A stretch of DNA of 64,000 bases from Beroe forskalii. Its lineage: Eukaryota > Ctenophora > Nuda > Beroida > Beroidae. The DNA lies in the NCBI GenBank assembly GCA_011033025.1, contig WFMF01000077.1, positions 124,001-188,000 on the forward strand. The letters are read 5' to 3'. The notes beneath the pieces were generated by a model. It was given only the letters and a program-made list of their open reading frames with translations, had not been told where the DNA came from and did no database searches. A program made the position numbers and the translations under genes. Shown here piece after piece: positions 13,158 to 25,100 of this stretch (the first letter of the stretch is position 1; each line of letters starts with the position of its first letter).

Positions 13158-13499
13158 GCTTGCACTGACTTCATAACAACTGCTGCAACTCTCCTATCAT
13201 CACCAATTAATGCATTTCTTGCAACCATTGAGGCAATCATCAATTGGACCTGTTATGGAACAATGCCGGAATGTTGTGTCAGACACATCTCAGAGGATAT
13301 CAAACAAATTGCCTGGTATAAAGAAGTCAATGAGGCTATATCTGGCAAATAAAGATACTGAAGCAATACTGTTTAGACCCATTAGGAGTCAAATATTGGC
13401 ACAGTTCTCAGAACTAAGGAAAGTCATTTGGATGAGGAAGATAGGTTTATTATAAATTGCCCATCTGCAGAACAGCTCACTTTGACATTAGATAAATAA
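13158..13499 (+). pseudogene. COG3-like (conserved oligomeric Golgi complex subunit 3) C-terminal fragment
   Basis: After a good acceptor (ATATTTTCAG at 13148-13157) the plus strand reads ACTDFITTAATLLSSPINAF, then in a second frame SMRLYLANKDTEAILFRPIR, then again in the first frame DEEDRFIINCPSAEQLTL and a stop at 13497-13499. This order and spacing match the C-terminus of COG3, a Golgi tethering-complex subunit. Two compensating frameshifts, one between about 13210 and 13245 and one near 13425, break it. It could be a 5'-truncated pseudogene, or a true last exon with consensus errors whose other exons are not in this window. An AATAAA overlaps the stop region. Confidence 0.65.
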
Positions 13500-13599
13500 A
13501 TACTCTATATTTATACATCGCTTTAAAGCCAAATCAGATCCTAACTTAAAGACGCTATGCTTTAAAATAAAATCCAGCCATCTAAAGCGACTCATAAAA

Positions 13600-14440
13600 C
13601 TTATAGTCAATTACTTCTATAACATATCAGTGGGTTTTAAAGGCTATGTCAAAATAATGTGTCTTCAGTTTTCTCTTAAAAACATTAACATTATCACATG
13701 TTCTAAGTACATAAGGCAATTTATTCCACACAATTGGAGCAGCAAAACTAAATGCTCTTTCAGTTCTATGAAGATGTGGGACCTTTGGAATCTCTAGCAA
13801 GAAAAAGTCTTCATTATTCCTCAAAGATAAACTCTGAGACTGAGGTTTCATATGAAGTAGTTCTTTGAGGTATTTGGAACAATGTTGTTGATACATTTGT
13901 ATGCCAGTAGAGCAATTTTATAGTCAATACAGAAGCCTCACTGGAAGAAAATGTGCTTCTTTCAAGAATAGTGTTACATGTTCCCATTTGCCTATTTTCT
14001 TACCAAACAGAAATCTTACTGATGCATTCTGTACTTTCTGAAAGTCTCGAAATAAGACAATCTGGTTGTCCATATAGAGTGCATTGCAGTAGTCCATTTT
14101 TGAGAAAACAAGGCAGTGTACAAGTTGCTTCTTCAAGCTGAAACTCAGTTTGGATCCAATTGCTCTTAGGTTACGAAGGGTAATATAACAAGCTTGAATC
14201 ATAGTATTGATTTGATTTTCAAAAAGTAAGATACTCATCAATAATACACCAAGACTTTTGACAATGGGAAGATAGCCTTGAGCTCCATTGGTTACATTAG
14301 CATCTGGCTAACCACAATTGAGTCAATGACGACAATCAAAATTATTTCTGGCCCTAACAACCAGTGCTTCAGTCTTGTCAGTATTCAGTTATGAAGTAAA
14401 TTACACATCATCCACTCGATTTAATGTCATCAAGGCAGTT
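13600..14440 (-). mobile_element. CR1/L2-like LINE 3' end (reverse transcriptase thumb and tail)
   Basis: Two minus-strand frames (14241-13924 and 13896-13627) together give the C-terminal part of a non-LTR retrotransposon polymerase. The first contains LVHCLVFSKMDYCNALY and VQNASVRFLFG. The second contains ERAFSFAAPIVWNKLP and ends in FKRKLKTHYF. These are hallmark blocks after the catalytic palm in CR1/L2-type elements. The frame break between them marks an inactive copy. The 5' part would lie toward the N gap. Confidence 0.85.
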
Positions 14441-14474
14441 CATTATTCTTGATTCAAGTTCTGAAAATCTTTAA

Positions 14475-14574
14475 NNNNNNNNNNNNNNNNNNNNNNNNNN
14501 NNNNNNNNNNNNNNNNNNNNNNNNNNNNNNNNNNNNNNNNNNNNNNNNNNNNNNNNNNNNNNNNNNNNNNNNNN
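14475..14574. other. Assembly gap (100 N)
   Basis: Exactly 100 N, a conventional placeholder for a gap of unknown length. It lies just 3' of the broken GH35 fragment on the minus strand, so further exons of that gene may be hidden or displaced here. Confidence 1.
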
Positions 14575-14721
14575 ATGACGTTATCAAGGTTGGAAGGCGT
14601 GGTTAAACAGCTCAAGATTATCCCGAATTTGCGAGGGGTACCAGATTTAATTTCTAAACGTAGAAAAACAAATAATTGGCCAAGAAATCAGAATTATCAG
14701 TATTTCTTGAAAAAATCTTAC

Positions 14722-15067
14722 GTTTGGGCGTATTGAATCAGCTCCTTTGAGTTTGAAGTCGATCTTTCCAATAGGCGGGCGGAATTCTGAAAATATAAAA
14801 CTCATTTAATTGTCAATTAATGTCAACAGTTGAAGTGTTTCGGTATATGGATAAAAATTGAGGTCTTCCACCAAGTTTGACGGCTAGGATACCCAACCTG
14901 TAATAGTGCATTGATCCTGAGATGTACTGGAAACATTCGCCATCCTTCCTGAAGCAGTTAGCATCTGGGTCCACTACAAAAGACCTTTCAGCAGCTGAGT
15001 GCTTGGTAATGGTGTAGCAGGTGGTTAGTTGGATGAAGCATAGTGCTAGCAGGATATTCTGTGCCAT
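14722..15067 (-). pseudogene. GH35 beta-galactosidase paralogue, 5' exons only
   Basis: Exon 1 (15067-14898, 170 nt) starts MAQNILLALCFIQL, a likely signal peptide, and continues FVVDPDANCFRKDGECFQYI and SGSMHYYR, the N-terminal signature of GH35 beta-galactosidases. A consensus donor (CAG/GTTGGG) follows. Exon 2 (14786-14722, after TATTTTCAG) resumes in phase with IPPAYWKDRL, the next conserved block. It is four nucleotides shorter than the matching part of the GH35 gene upstream, so it shifts frame and hits a stop. The next exons fall toward the N gap and a LINE and are not seen. It is either a truncated pseudogene or a gene damaged by the gap. Confidence 0.75.
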
Positions 15068-15370
15068 GTTTCTGTAAATGTAAAGCAAAAGTTAAATTTA
15101 CTAAACCTGAGTTGGATCAGAGAAATTTATTGTGTTGAGTACAATAAAGGATACTAAAACAAATGATAACTATAAGTGATACTAGGCATAAAAAGTGAAT
15201 TTATGGATTAAAGCTGAGTCGAATAGTCGAGCAATATGAATAATTTCAATTTTCTTTAAAACACATCAATTCATAAACATCAATTCAAAACATATGATTA
15301 ATATAGCTTCTATTAGTATTATTCTGGAAGTAGGTTCCACCCGTTTCACAAATTTATGAGTGAGCCCGCG

Positions 15371-17557
15371 TCATTTCCTCCAGGAGAACTCCTTCTTGCA
15401 ATAGCCCCTCTTAAAGGTGGGTTCTGCAGGGTAGCCCCGAGCCACCATCCTACACCTGTGAGCCTCTATCCGAGGTGCCATGAAATCCACATCCTTGATG
15501 TACTCCGGACTCCACAGTCTCTCCGCTGGAGCGCTGGCTCGAGGCCAGGTCCTACTCAAGACATTGGTGTTGTCCACATAGAGGCCCCACATGGCGATGG
15601 TACCGCCCAGGACCAGTTGCTGCTCCTCGTAGGTGGCACTGGCGTTGAAAGAGCGGGGGTCACACTGGTAGAACTTGGTCCAGTCACTGCCGTAAGAAAT
15701 CCGGCTGATGTACCAGCAGGATGATAAGATGGACCGGTACCCAGCCCTAGTAGCCCTGCCTAAAACCTTCTGCCAGTCGCCTTTCCAGGCGTGCACGATT
15801 GATTGCGGGGTTATGTCCACGTGATGGTTGAAGACTTCCTCCCAAACGATGTAGTTCCTGTTGAGCGACTTCATGATGTCCAGGACTCTCTGCTCGTAGT
15901 AGTTCTCCAGGGCATCGTAATTACCCGTCATGTTGTGAGCTGCCATCCACGCCGTCACATTCTCATTATGTTGCCAGCACCCGTAATGAACTTCATCCCC
16001 ACCAAGGTGAACGAATGGTGCAGGGAAGAGCCCCGTGACTTCCTTGAAGAGTCGTCCCAGGACCGAGTAGACACCCTCGTTGGTAGGGTCCACAGGCCCA
16101 TAGTCAGCCCCGATGTTGCCGTGTCCGGGGCAGTGGGTGAGGAAGCCGGGCAGGGCCTTGCCCCAGGAGAGGGTGTGTCCGGGGGTGTCGAGCTCCGGAA
16201 TGACGAGGATGCCGTGTCTGTGAGCGAAGAGGACTATGTCCAGCACGTCCTCCTGCAGTACACGTGGTTAGGGGAGAACACCCCGCACACAGTTCCGGGA
16301 ACTCCGTGCTGCACAGGGGAAGGAGGGTCGTCCACGATGTGCCAGTGGAAGACGTTCAGCTTGGACCAGGAGGCGGCAGTGAGGAGGTGCTTGAGAACCC
16401 CCACGCTCAGGTAGTGTCGGGAAGTGTCCAGCATGAGACCCCGGAACTTGTGAAGGGGGTAGTCCGTGATGTCCACTGGGGGCAGGGTGTAGTTGAGCGT
16501 GTTTACCAGCTGAGAGAATGTTTCCAGGCCTCGCATTGCTCCGAACACCGTGTCTGCCTGCAGAGAGGAGGTCAGCACCATCAGCTAGTGTTTGGGGGGG
16601 GGTTAGCACCCTTTTTTATCTCGAAGGTTTTACTTCTATCCCATCAGCTGTACAGCAGATGATAGGAATCGAAGGATCCAAGTAATCAAGCCAGTGACGG
16701 TTATGGAGTTGTAATCCATACTTAATTCGCCCAAGACTTCGCTGCAATGGGCAGCTCCTCATTTACCCTCATTTTCTTTACGCTCGGCTGAGTTAACCGT
16801 CGGGCTGCATAAGCTCGAGATAAATCTTCCAACCTTGACTTAGTGGCGCTGGCCGGGATTCGAACTCCGGATCTTTCGATCCTGTGGCCGAATTGATACC
16901 GCTACACCACTGACCCATCAGCTGGAGTTTGAACCTCCTTCGAGCTAATCTCTACAGCGAGATAATGGAACTAACCTTCAAGAGGGCTGTATCTCGTGTC
17001 ACTGTGAGAGTGTAGTTCTCACTGGTTTCCAACACCAGTTCCTCACTGATGGACTTGACCTCCACCTGGAGGGACGGGAGGGTGGCTGGTAGCTCCTGTA
17101 CGTAGTCATGGAGATTCAGGTACTTGTGGTACCTTCCAAACGCCTGCGGAGTGGTGCTTGTTAATGGGATGAAATAAATGCGAACAAATAAATGTGTCAT
17201 ATGATAGTTGATATGTCACCATGACTGTCCTATGAAAGTAAGAGGGTGAATTAACAGGTGAACAGCAGCTGATTTCAAGGCCTTATAAGCAAATATTCCA
17301 GAAAAAAATCACTACATAAGGTCATCAGTAAACACTGATAAATATAAGAACAATAGAAAAGGACTAACCTCCTGAAGTAGAATACTGTTTGAATGAGAAG
17401 TGAACTTGAAGCGGCGAGGGTCTATGACAGCAGGACTGCCCTCCAGAATATCTAAGTGCTGAGGGTAAGGCACCAAAGGGAGGAGTGGTGGGTTGCTTTG
17501 TAGAGATGTTGTCAATGTTGTCAGAAGACATACTGCCCCTAACAGAGGTATTGTCAT
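15371..17557 (-). pseudogene. GH20 beta-hexosaminidase copy 1, frameshifted
   Basis: Three exons: 17557-17369, 17143-16976 and 16557-15371. It matches copy 2 nearly base for base in exons 1-2 and most of exon 3. Exon 3 is 7 nt shorter than in copy 2. The losses cluster at about 16245-16335 in G or C runs and CG-rich words, so the frame breaks just after the HWHIVDDP block and is regained only with a shift near 16246. The catalytic HLGGDEV is intact. A second difference does not depend on the frameshift: MWGE, whose Glu holds the terminal sugar in this family, reads MWGL here (codon 15581-15583). Intron 2 carries a SINE that copy 2 lacks. The indels could be consensus error, but the Glu-to-Leu change is a clean two-codon-position substitution. 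Confidence 0.85.
16620..16918 (-). mobile_element. tRNA-derived SINE in intron 2 of GH20 copy 1
   Basis: On the minus strand the head contains an A box (TGGTGTAGCGG, 16909-16899) and a B box (AGTTCGAATCC, 16866-16856) spaced as in a tRNA gene, followed by a roughly 230-bp body. The same body occurs at 34178-34475. The corresponding intron of GH20 copy 2 is only 108 bp and lacks it, so the insertion postdates the gene duplication. Confidence 0.85.
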
Positions 17558-17599
17558 CCTAAACTGGTAAACAATCAGTAAACGTAGTCGAAAATTTAA

Positions 17600-19860
17600 A
17601 ATCAGTTTGGTGCTGCTTTGGATATTTTCAATCAGTCAGGTAAGCGCTGAAAAGTGAGGAACAGTTAGGAAACAGTCACGGTTCTCGTTTATATGAACAC
17701 AAACATACTCAAATACAATCTGAATCGATTACATTTACAAACATATACATTATAAAAAATTGCAGCAGAATGTAAGGAATTTGGCTTATATGTCATTTAT
17801 ACACCATCAAAAAGGTTATTATGCCAATTTTTTCTCATGAAAGTTAGTTTGGAGATCTGTAGTGACCGAAAAACTTTCTAGAATATAATGTTCTCTTATT
17901 TGTGGCAGCTGTGAGGTTAAATATGATGCTGTTTTGAGCAAATATGCCCTATTTCACAGCAGCTTTTGGCCATTTAATGCATCAAAGAAGTGTCAAAGTC
18001 CTCCGAAAGTAATTTTATCTTGATCTAGATGTCAAAAACCACATTCTATGTTTCTAGGTCAAAACTAAGGAATTTATGACCTTGCGTTGTCGATTTGAAG
18101 CTAACACAAAGTCGAATTTTTGATAAAATCATGGAGAGGAAGTTACTTTATCTAACCTAAGAGCCACCAATTCACCCTATTGTGTAGAATTTTGGTTTGA
18201 GGTGATCCCAGTTTCAGCTTCATCTTGGTATCAAGAATCTGTTTTCATTGGCTTGTGTTGCTGTCGCAACATCTGAAAAACTGGATTTTACAGTTTTTAG
18301 CCATTTTTAATCCCATTGAAGTGCTTTAGTCCCCCACAAGTAATTTAATATTAATCAAGAGGTCAAATTTGGGAGTTTTTGACCTTGCGTTGGGTGAGGT
18401 ACGGGATTCGTTTTCATCCACAGTAGCCCTGGCAACAGGGACTTTCCAGTGGGAGGTCCCGTGCTGGGGACTCTGTTTGGATCTCTCGTAAGATCCATCC
18501 CCCGTTTAGTAGTAGACCTTGCATTGTCCATTTGAGGCTAAAACAAGGCCAAATTTTAAGATAAAATCCCCGGGAAGAAGTTACTTTACCTCACCTGAGA
18601 GCCACCAATTCATCCCATTGTGTGAATTTTGTGTTTGAGGTGAGCCTAGACAGTTTCAGCTCCATCTTGGTATCAAAAATATGTTTTTAATGGAGTAATG
18701 GGTTGTGTTGTAGCCTTGAGGCTTGATTTGTGTCGCGACATCTTAAAACCAGGTTTTTGGAAAAGGGGCCCACGATTTTACCCTGGGGGACACCGAAAAG
18801 AGGTTGGACCTGTTTAATTCCACTAACTTGCAGCCACCATGGGTACTACAAGTTGGTAAGCCAAATTTAGGTCAGGCCCTCTCCCTCTGGGAAAAATGGT
18901 TCCTCTATGCAGGCATGACGCAGGGACACCACCTCTTTGACCAGACTATGGAAAAAGTAAAGCAGTTAGCCAGGATGTCAACTTGTAGTGGACATGGGTA
19001 CTACAGTTCGGTTTAGGAATGGTTTCTCTTCTGTGTTGGATATTGAAGTGATGAAGGCCAGTCTAAGTGCAAGCATACACTGCCTTCAATAACCTCAACT
19101 GGGACACAAAGGAGTTATCCTTTCATCTTCTTGTGTTGAAATGTCTCAAATTTTTAAGATAGGTGCCAAGGCTGCATCTCTTAACTCTTATAGTTATTGA
19201 GTTATGAGGTCTTTTGTGACAGAAATCGGAGTTGCATATCACAAATTGAAACTGACTTGTTTGTATTGGTGGTTCTACCCTCATAAAATCTCAACAGAAG
19301 GTCCGATTTTGATGATTTTTGCTGCAAATGATAGATATCAATGAGTTCTTTCATATAAGATTGTTTCCAATCACCTGGGATGCCTATCTCTAATATAATT
19401 TCGCAACCTCTGTACTATTTTGTACGTAGTAACGTCTTTTGTCCTTTTGTAGACACATTTTGAAGTGTGCACGTGCAGTATGGATATATGCGCGCGCGTT
19501 GCTATGGTAACATATTGTGCGCGCGCGTTTATTTCTGTTTAATGCTGTTTTGAATACGTTGATCCGTAATAACTTTTGACCTGATTGGAATTTTTTGATG
19601 CGGTAAAAAATATTGAGTTGATTTGAATTTTGCGAACGAGGTGCTGCGTAGCAGCGCCGAGTGAGCTTTGTATTTGCAGGCCTAACGGGCCTGCTAGTAA
19701 AAGTATAAAATGAGAATCAAGATTCTGAAAAAAATGATTGCTGTTATAAATTTTAATCAACTCCGGTGGACCACAATACAAATGAGTCCTCAGACAAACT
19801 CAAACAAAAACTTAAGAAATACAGATGAATCTTTCCAGTTGCAATCTTACCTGATTCAGT
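17600..19860. other. Spacer between the two GH20 genes with an internal direct duplication
   Basis: No exon is supportable. A block around 18065-18220 (GACCTTGCGTTGTC ... GCCACCAATTCA ...) is repeated diverged at about 18515-18650, some 450 bp further on. TTGCAGGCC...GGGCCTGCTAGTAA near 19674 resembles a word near 2168 (GGCCC...GGGCGTGCTAGTAA), suggesting the end of an interspersed repeat. A CG-alternating ATGCGCGCGCG stretch lies near 19488. Confidence 0.5.
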
Positions 19861-19890
19861 GCTTTTGAATTTTGTCATCCTGCAACAGCC

Positions 19891-21766
19891 TCATTTCCTC
19901 CAGGAGAACTCCTTCTTGCAATAGCCCCTCTTAAAGGTTGGTTCTGCAGGGTAGCCCCGAGCCACCATCCTACACCTGTGAGCCTCTATCCGAGGTGCCA
20001 TGAAACCCACATCCTTGATGTAGGCTGCACTCCACAGCCTCTCAGCTGGAGCACTGGCTCGAGGCCAGGTTCTGTGCAGGGCGTTAGTGTTGTCCACGAA
20101 TTCACCCCACATGCAGATAGTTCCACCCAGGACCAGTTGCTGCTCCTCGTAGGTGGCACTGGCGTTGAAAGAGCGGGGGTCACACTGGTAGAACTTGGTC
20201 CAGTCACTGCCATAAGAAATTCTGTTCAGGTACCAACAGGACGATAAGATGGACCGGAAACCTGCTTTGGCAGCATTCGCGAGCACATTGTGCCAGTCGC
20301 CTTTCCAGGCGTGCACGATGGATTGCGGAGTTATGTCCACATGATGGTTGAAGACTTCCTCCCAAACGATGTAGTTCCTGTTGAGCGACTTCATGATGTC
20401 CAGGACTCTCTGCTCGTAGTAGTTCTCCAGGGCATCGTAATTACCAGTCATGTTGTGAGCTGCCATCCACGCGGTCACATTCTCATTATGTTGCCAGCAC
20501 CCGTAATGAACTTCATCCCCACCAAGGTGAACGAACTGGCCAGGGAAGAGCCCCGTGACTTCCTTGAAGAGTCGTCCCAGGACCGAGTAGACACCCTCGT
20601 TGGTAGGGTCCACAGGCCCATAGTCAGCCCCGATGTTGCCGTGTCCGGGGCAGTGGGTGAGGAAGCCGGGCAGGGCCTTGCCCCAGGAGAGGGTGTGTCC
20701 GGGGGTGTCGAGCTCCGGAATGACGAGGATGCCGTGTCTGTGAGCGAAGAGGACGATGTCCAGCACGTCCTCCTGCGAGTACACGTGGTTAGGGGAGAAC
20801 GCGCCCCGCGCACACAGCTCCGGGAACTCGGTGCTGCACAGGGGGAAGGAGGGGTCGTCCACGATGTGCCAGTGGAAGACGTTCAGCTTGGACCAGGAGG
20901 CTGCGGTGAGGAGATGCTTGAGCACCCCCACGCTCAGGTAGTGTCGGGAAGTGTCCAGCATGAGACCCCGGAACTTGTAGCGGGGGTAGTCCGTGATGTC
21001 CACTGGGGGCAGGGTGTAGTTGAGCGTGTTTACCAGCTGGGAGAACGTTTCCAGGCCTCGCATTGCTCCGAACACCGTGTCTGCCTGCAGAGAGGGGGGT
21101 CAGCACCCCACTATCAGCTGGTGTTTGAAGGGGGATCAGCACTATTAGCTGGTGTTTGAACCTAATCTCTACAGCGAGATAATGGAACTGACCTTCAAGA
21201 GGGCTGTATCTCGTGTCACTGTGAGAGTGTAGTTCTCACTGGTTTCCAACACCAGTTCCTCACTGGTGGACTTGACCTCCACCTGGAGGGACGGGAGGGT
21301 GGCTGGTAGCTCCTGTACGTAGTCATGGAGATTCAGGTACTTGTGGTACCTTCCAAACGCCTGCGGAGTGGTGCTTGTTAATGGGATGAAATAAATGTGT
21401 CATATTGATAGCAGATATGTCACCATGACTGTCTTTTGAAAGTAAGAAGGTGAATTAACAGGTGAACAGCAGCTGATTTCAAGGCCTTATAAGCAAATAG
21501 TTCAGAAAAAAATCATTCCATAAGGTTAACAGTAAACACTTATAAATAGAACAATAGAAAAATAGAAAAGGACTAACCTCCTGAAGTAGAATACTGTTTG
21601 AATGAGAAGTGAACTTGAAGCGGCGAGGGTCTATGACAGCAGGACTGCCCTCCAGAATATCTAAGTGCTGAGGGTAAGGCACCAAAGGGAGGAGGGGTGG
21701 GTTGCTTTGTAGAGATGTTGTCAATGTTGTCAGGAGACATACTGCCCCTAACAGAGGTAGTGTCAT
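19891..21766 (-). CDS. GH20 beta-hexosaminidase copy 2 (intact)
   Basis: Family GH20 enzymes remove terminal beta-linked GlcNAc or GalNAc from glycans and glycolipids, in lysosomes or after secretion. Exons: 21766-21578 (63 aa), 21360-21193 (56 aa) and 21084-19891 (397 aa plus TGA). All junctions are phase 0 with GT-AG ends, giving 516 aa, close to animal HEXA/HEXB length. Residues 1-20 form a signal peptide (MTLPLLGAVCLLTT...). A GH20b-type N-terminal domain is followed by the TIM barrel from about residue 120. Family landmarks are GLMLDTSRHYL, FHWHIVDD, the catalytic pair in HLGGDEV (about D309-E310), WEEVFN and MWGEFVDNTN. Three exons is few for this family. It lies tandem to, and is nearly identical with, the damaged copy at 15371-17557, and its start is 405 bp from the end of the GH35 gene on the same strand. 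Confidence 0.93.
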
Positions 21767-22171
21767 CCTAAAGTCCTAAGCAGGTTTATAAGTTTTAGGA
21801 TGTTATTCACTGCTCATAATTATCTCATAACTATCTAAATAGGAAAAAGCAGAAAAATATTTTGTGGAAAATTTTGTGGAACATAACGGGATATAAGTCT
21901 GTTGAATTTGTGGAATCGATGGCCGAAATAAATTGAAAAAGATAAGAACACAAAAATGAGAAACTAAATGAAAAGAAGACATACTGCTAAAAATTATATT
22001 ATGGTCAAAACTTCTAAAACAAAAACATAAACTTCTAAAACATACACAACAAAAACAGGCTTTTCCTTCAAGGGATAAATTCTTCAAATTTCATACAAAG
22101 ATACAAACACATAACTCTTCACACCAATTTCAAACATAACAACCCCCTCTAAATCAACAGCACTCAAATGT

Positions 22172-25100
22172 TTATTGTTGGGATGAATCGTACGGCCCGT
22201 CCACTAGTGGAGTATCAGTCAGGGATATAGTCTGGTTATTAGGAGCTCGTTCCAACTCGAACATCAGGAAATCTGTGGCTCCACCAGATGGCGATTTAGG
22301 GCAGTAGATACGTTTTTGTGGACCAGCCACGGGCCAGTATCTGAAAGTCATATGACTTTGATAATAGCGTCATCTTCGAATCTTGCAATCACACAATCCA
22401 AGGATGAGGAGAATAAAGGAACAATATACGGAAACTCCTGATACAGCGCATGAGAAGGTACTCAACTAACTAACCTGCCTAAGTTGAACCAGTCATCGAA
22501 CAAGACATTGATGTAGCCCTTGCCCCACCCTGGGGTGTCGATGTAGGTGTCATGGGACAGCCCGGACTCCAAAGTGCCGTAGTAGAAGGTGGGGATGTAC
22601 CCGTCAGCTCTAACTCCAGTGATCCTTTCTACAGAAGTACCGTGCTTCTTGAAGAGCTCACTCCAGGTTTCGCTGGAAAACGCGTTGCTGTCGTAGGGCC
22701 CTCGGGGCAGGACTTCGGAAATGAGGAATGCAGTCCAGTCTCTTAGTATCTGGTAGGTAGGAAGGTAGTTGTGATGCTCATAACTGGGGACAGACTTATA
22801 ACCTCAGACATTTTACCTCACGGCACTTCAGCTCTCTCCCCTGACCCTAACCAAAACCCCAACCTAACCCACACCCTTGACTCTAGCACTAACCATTGTC
22901 CTAATCCTGCCCAGTTGAGAATTCCTTTGGGGAAAATCAATGCTCTATGGGAAAAATCAATGTGTATTGAGATTTCCCATAGAAATCTCAATATGCATTG
23001 ATTTTTCCTATGGGAAAAATCAATGCTCTATGGGAAAAATCAATGTGTATTGAGATTTCCCATAGGATATTTCAATATGCATTGGCTTTTCCTATGGAGC
23101 TATGGGGAAAGTTTCAATGCTCTATGGGAAAAATCAATATGCATTGAGATTTCCCGTAGGATATTTCAATATGCATTGATTTTTCCTATGTGGGGAAAAT
23201 TTCAATGCTCTATGGGAAAAATCAATGTGAATTGAGATTTCCCGTAGGATATTTCAATATGCATTGATTTTTCCTATGGGGAAATTTCAATGCTCTATGG
23301 GAAAAATCAATGTGAATTGAGATTTCCCGTAGGATATTTCAATATGCATTGATTTTTCCTATGGGGAAAATTTCAATGCTCTATGGGAAAAATCAATGTG
23401 CATTGAGAATTCCCGTAGCGATATTTCAATATGCATTGATTTTTCCTATGCTTCATGGGAAAAATCAATGTGCATTGAGAATTCCTATAGGATATTTCAA
23501 TATGCAGTGATTTTTCCTGGGAAAATAATCTCATAATCCCCGTTTCTCATAATCAAAACTCCAATCTTTCGAAAATCTGCTCCAGTTCCGAGTTTTTCGT
23601 CTCCTCGACCGCGGAGGCTTCTAGAAAATACATCGACAAACGAAGACAGCGCCAAGAAAAATGAATGTTTCGTGTGGGTGTGTAAATGCTTAAATGTATG
23701 CGTGCCTCTTCCTCAACTGCTGAAATAAACGCGCGCGCAATTCTGCAGTACCAATGCGCCTCTTCCACAAAAACTTGCCTCCGTGCTAGTTAGCAGGTAT
23801 TCAGGAATTCGTCTTTCGTCTGACTTCGTAAATTCCAGTCGCATTTTGCCGTTTTGGTTGTGAGTTTTCCTCAGTTCTATCATATCCGTTAATTACTTAA
23901 TAATTACCAACTTTAACTTAAATTTATTTGTTATTTGATAGATTAAGTTAGAACTCAATCCGCTCCTTATTAAAACGAAGCAATATTTAGGTATATTTCT
24001 ATTAAGTATGGTCGAATAAAGCTTGCGGTCGAATAAATGGCCGCTAATTTATAGTTGCACTGTTGCAGTATCTCAGACCTCAGTATCATCATGGACGCAG
24101 GTATAAAGTAGGTAGGTGCATGGTGATTGGTGACGGTAGCCCAACTCATCACCTCAGACATTTCACCTCACAGCACTTTATCGCTCTCCCCTGACCTAAA
24201 ACATAACCCTAACCTAACCCAAACCTTTGACTCTAGCACTAACTCTTACCATAACACTAACCCAGACCTCAACCAATTCGTCTAAAGTTGAAATATCATA
24301 AGGTTCAGTGTCGTAGGTGAAAAAATTGAGGTGAAATGTCCCTCGGTGACACATATCTGGCCATTGGCAGTGACATTTCCGATAATTCCTTTCTGATAGT
24401 AGTTGTATGCGTATCTCACATGTCCAGTGTTGCTGTGACCTGATCCAAGTTACTTCATTATACCTTATTGGCCTTTATTTAACCGGCCCTTAAGGACAAA
24501 AATGACTTAGAGATTTTTGTCCTAAGGGCCGGTTAAAAAAAGGCCGGTTAAAATGGGGCCGGTCAAATTAAAAAAGGCCAGTCAATTTAGGTCAAATGAA
24601 ACTTTTTTGACTTGCCTTTTATTCTCGTGAACGTCATTATATAACACGATAATGACCTAAATCATCATATAAGATCGGGATTTGGGTCTTTTGGTGCAAT
24701 TTATTAAGTATAAATGGGTTTTATAATGGCCATTTTAGAGCAAAAAATCCTTGGTCTGGTGACCACTAGAAAAAATTTTGTCCAAGGGGCCGGCTAAAAC
24801 GGTTCAAAATTGATTCGATTTTTGTCCATAGGGCCGGTTAAAAAAAGGGCCGGTTAAAAAGGCCGGCTAAATAAAGGCCAATAAGGTAAGTTAGTAAAGT
24901 AGTAAGATTACGTTATAGTTATATTCATTACTGTGCCTAGATAATAATGACTTGATGGATTCTGAAAATTATACAGATTCTCTTATCTTAAAAGCTTGAA
25001 CAGTACAAAACCTCAGACTTTATGATCTATGGCAGGTATTTCAAATTCAAAGGACAATGATTTAAATAAGAGTAACTAAATTTTAAGAGTAACTAAATAA

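Noticed and set aside
13210-13455. A stand-alone 81-aa protein starting at 13210
   Set aside because: It is the middle frame of the COG3-like exon; conserved sequence extends on both sides in another frame.
16856-16910. A functional tRNA gene
   Set aside because: A and B boxes are present but no acceptor stem pairs, and the body repeats at 34178; it is a SINE head.
20290-21159. 289-codon plus-strand frame opposite GH20 copy 2
   Set aside because: Antisense shadow of the GC-rich GH20 exon 3; the same shadow occurs opposite copy 1 and has no domain of its own.
22840-22890. Interstitial telomere repeat (CCCTAACC-like words)
   Set aside because: The words are irregular and lie inside a MITE that also occurs at 24147-24350; there is no tandem hexamer array.
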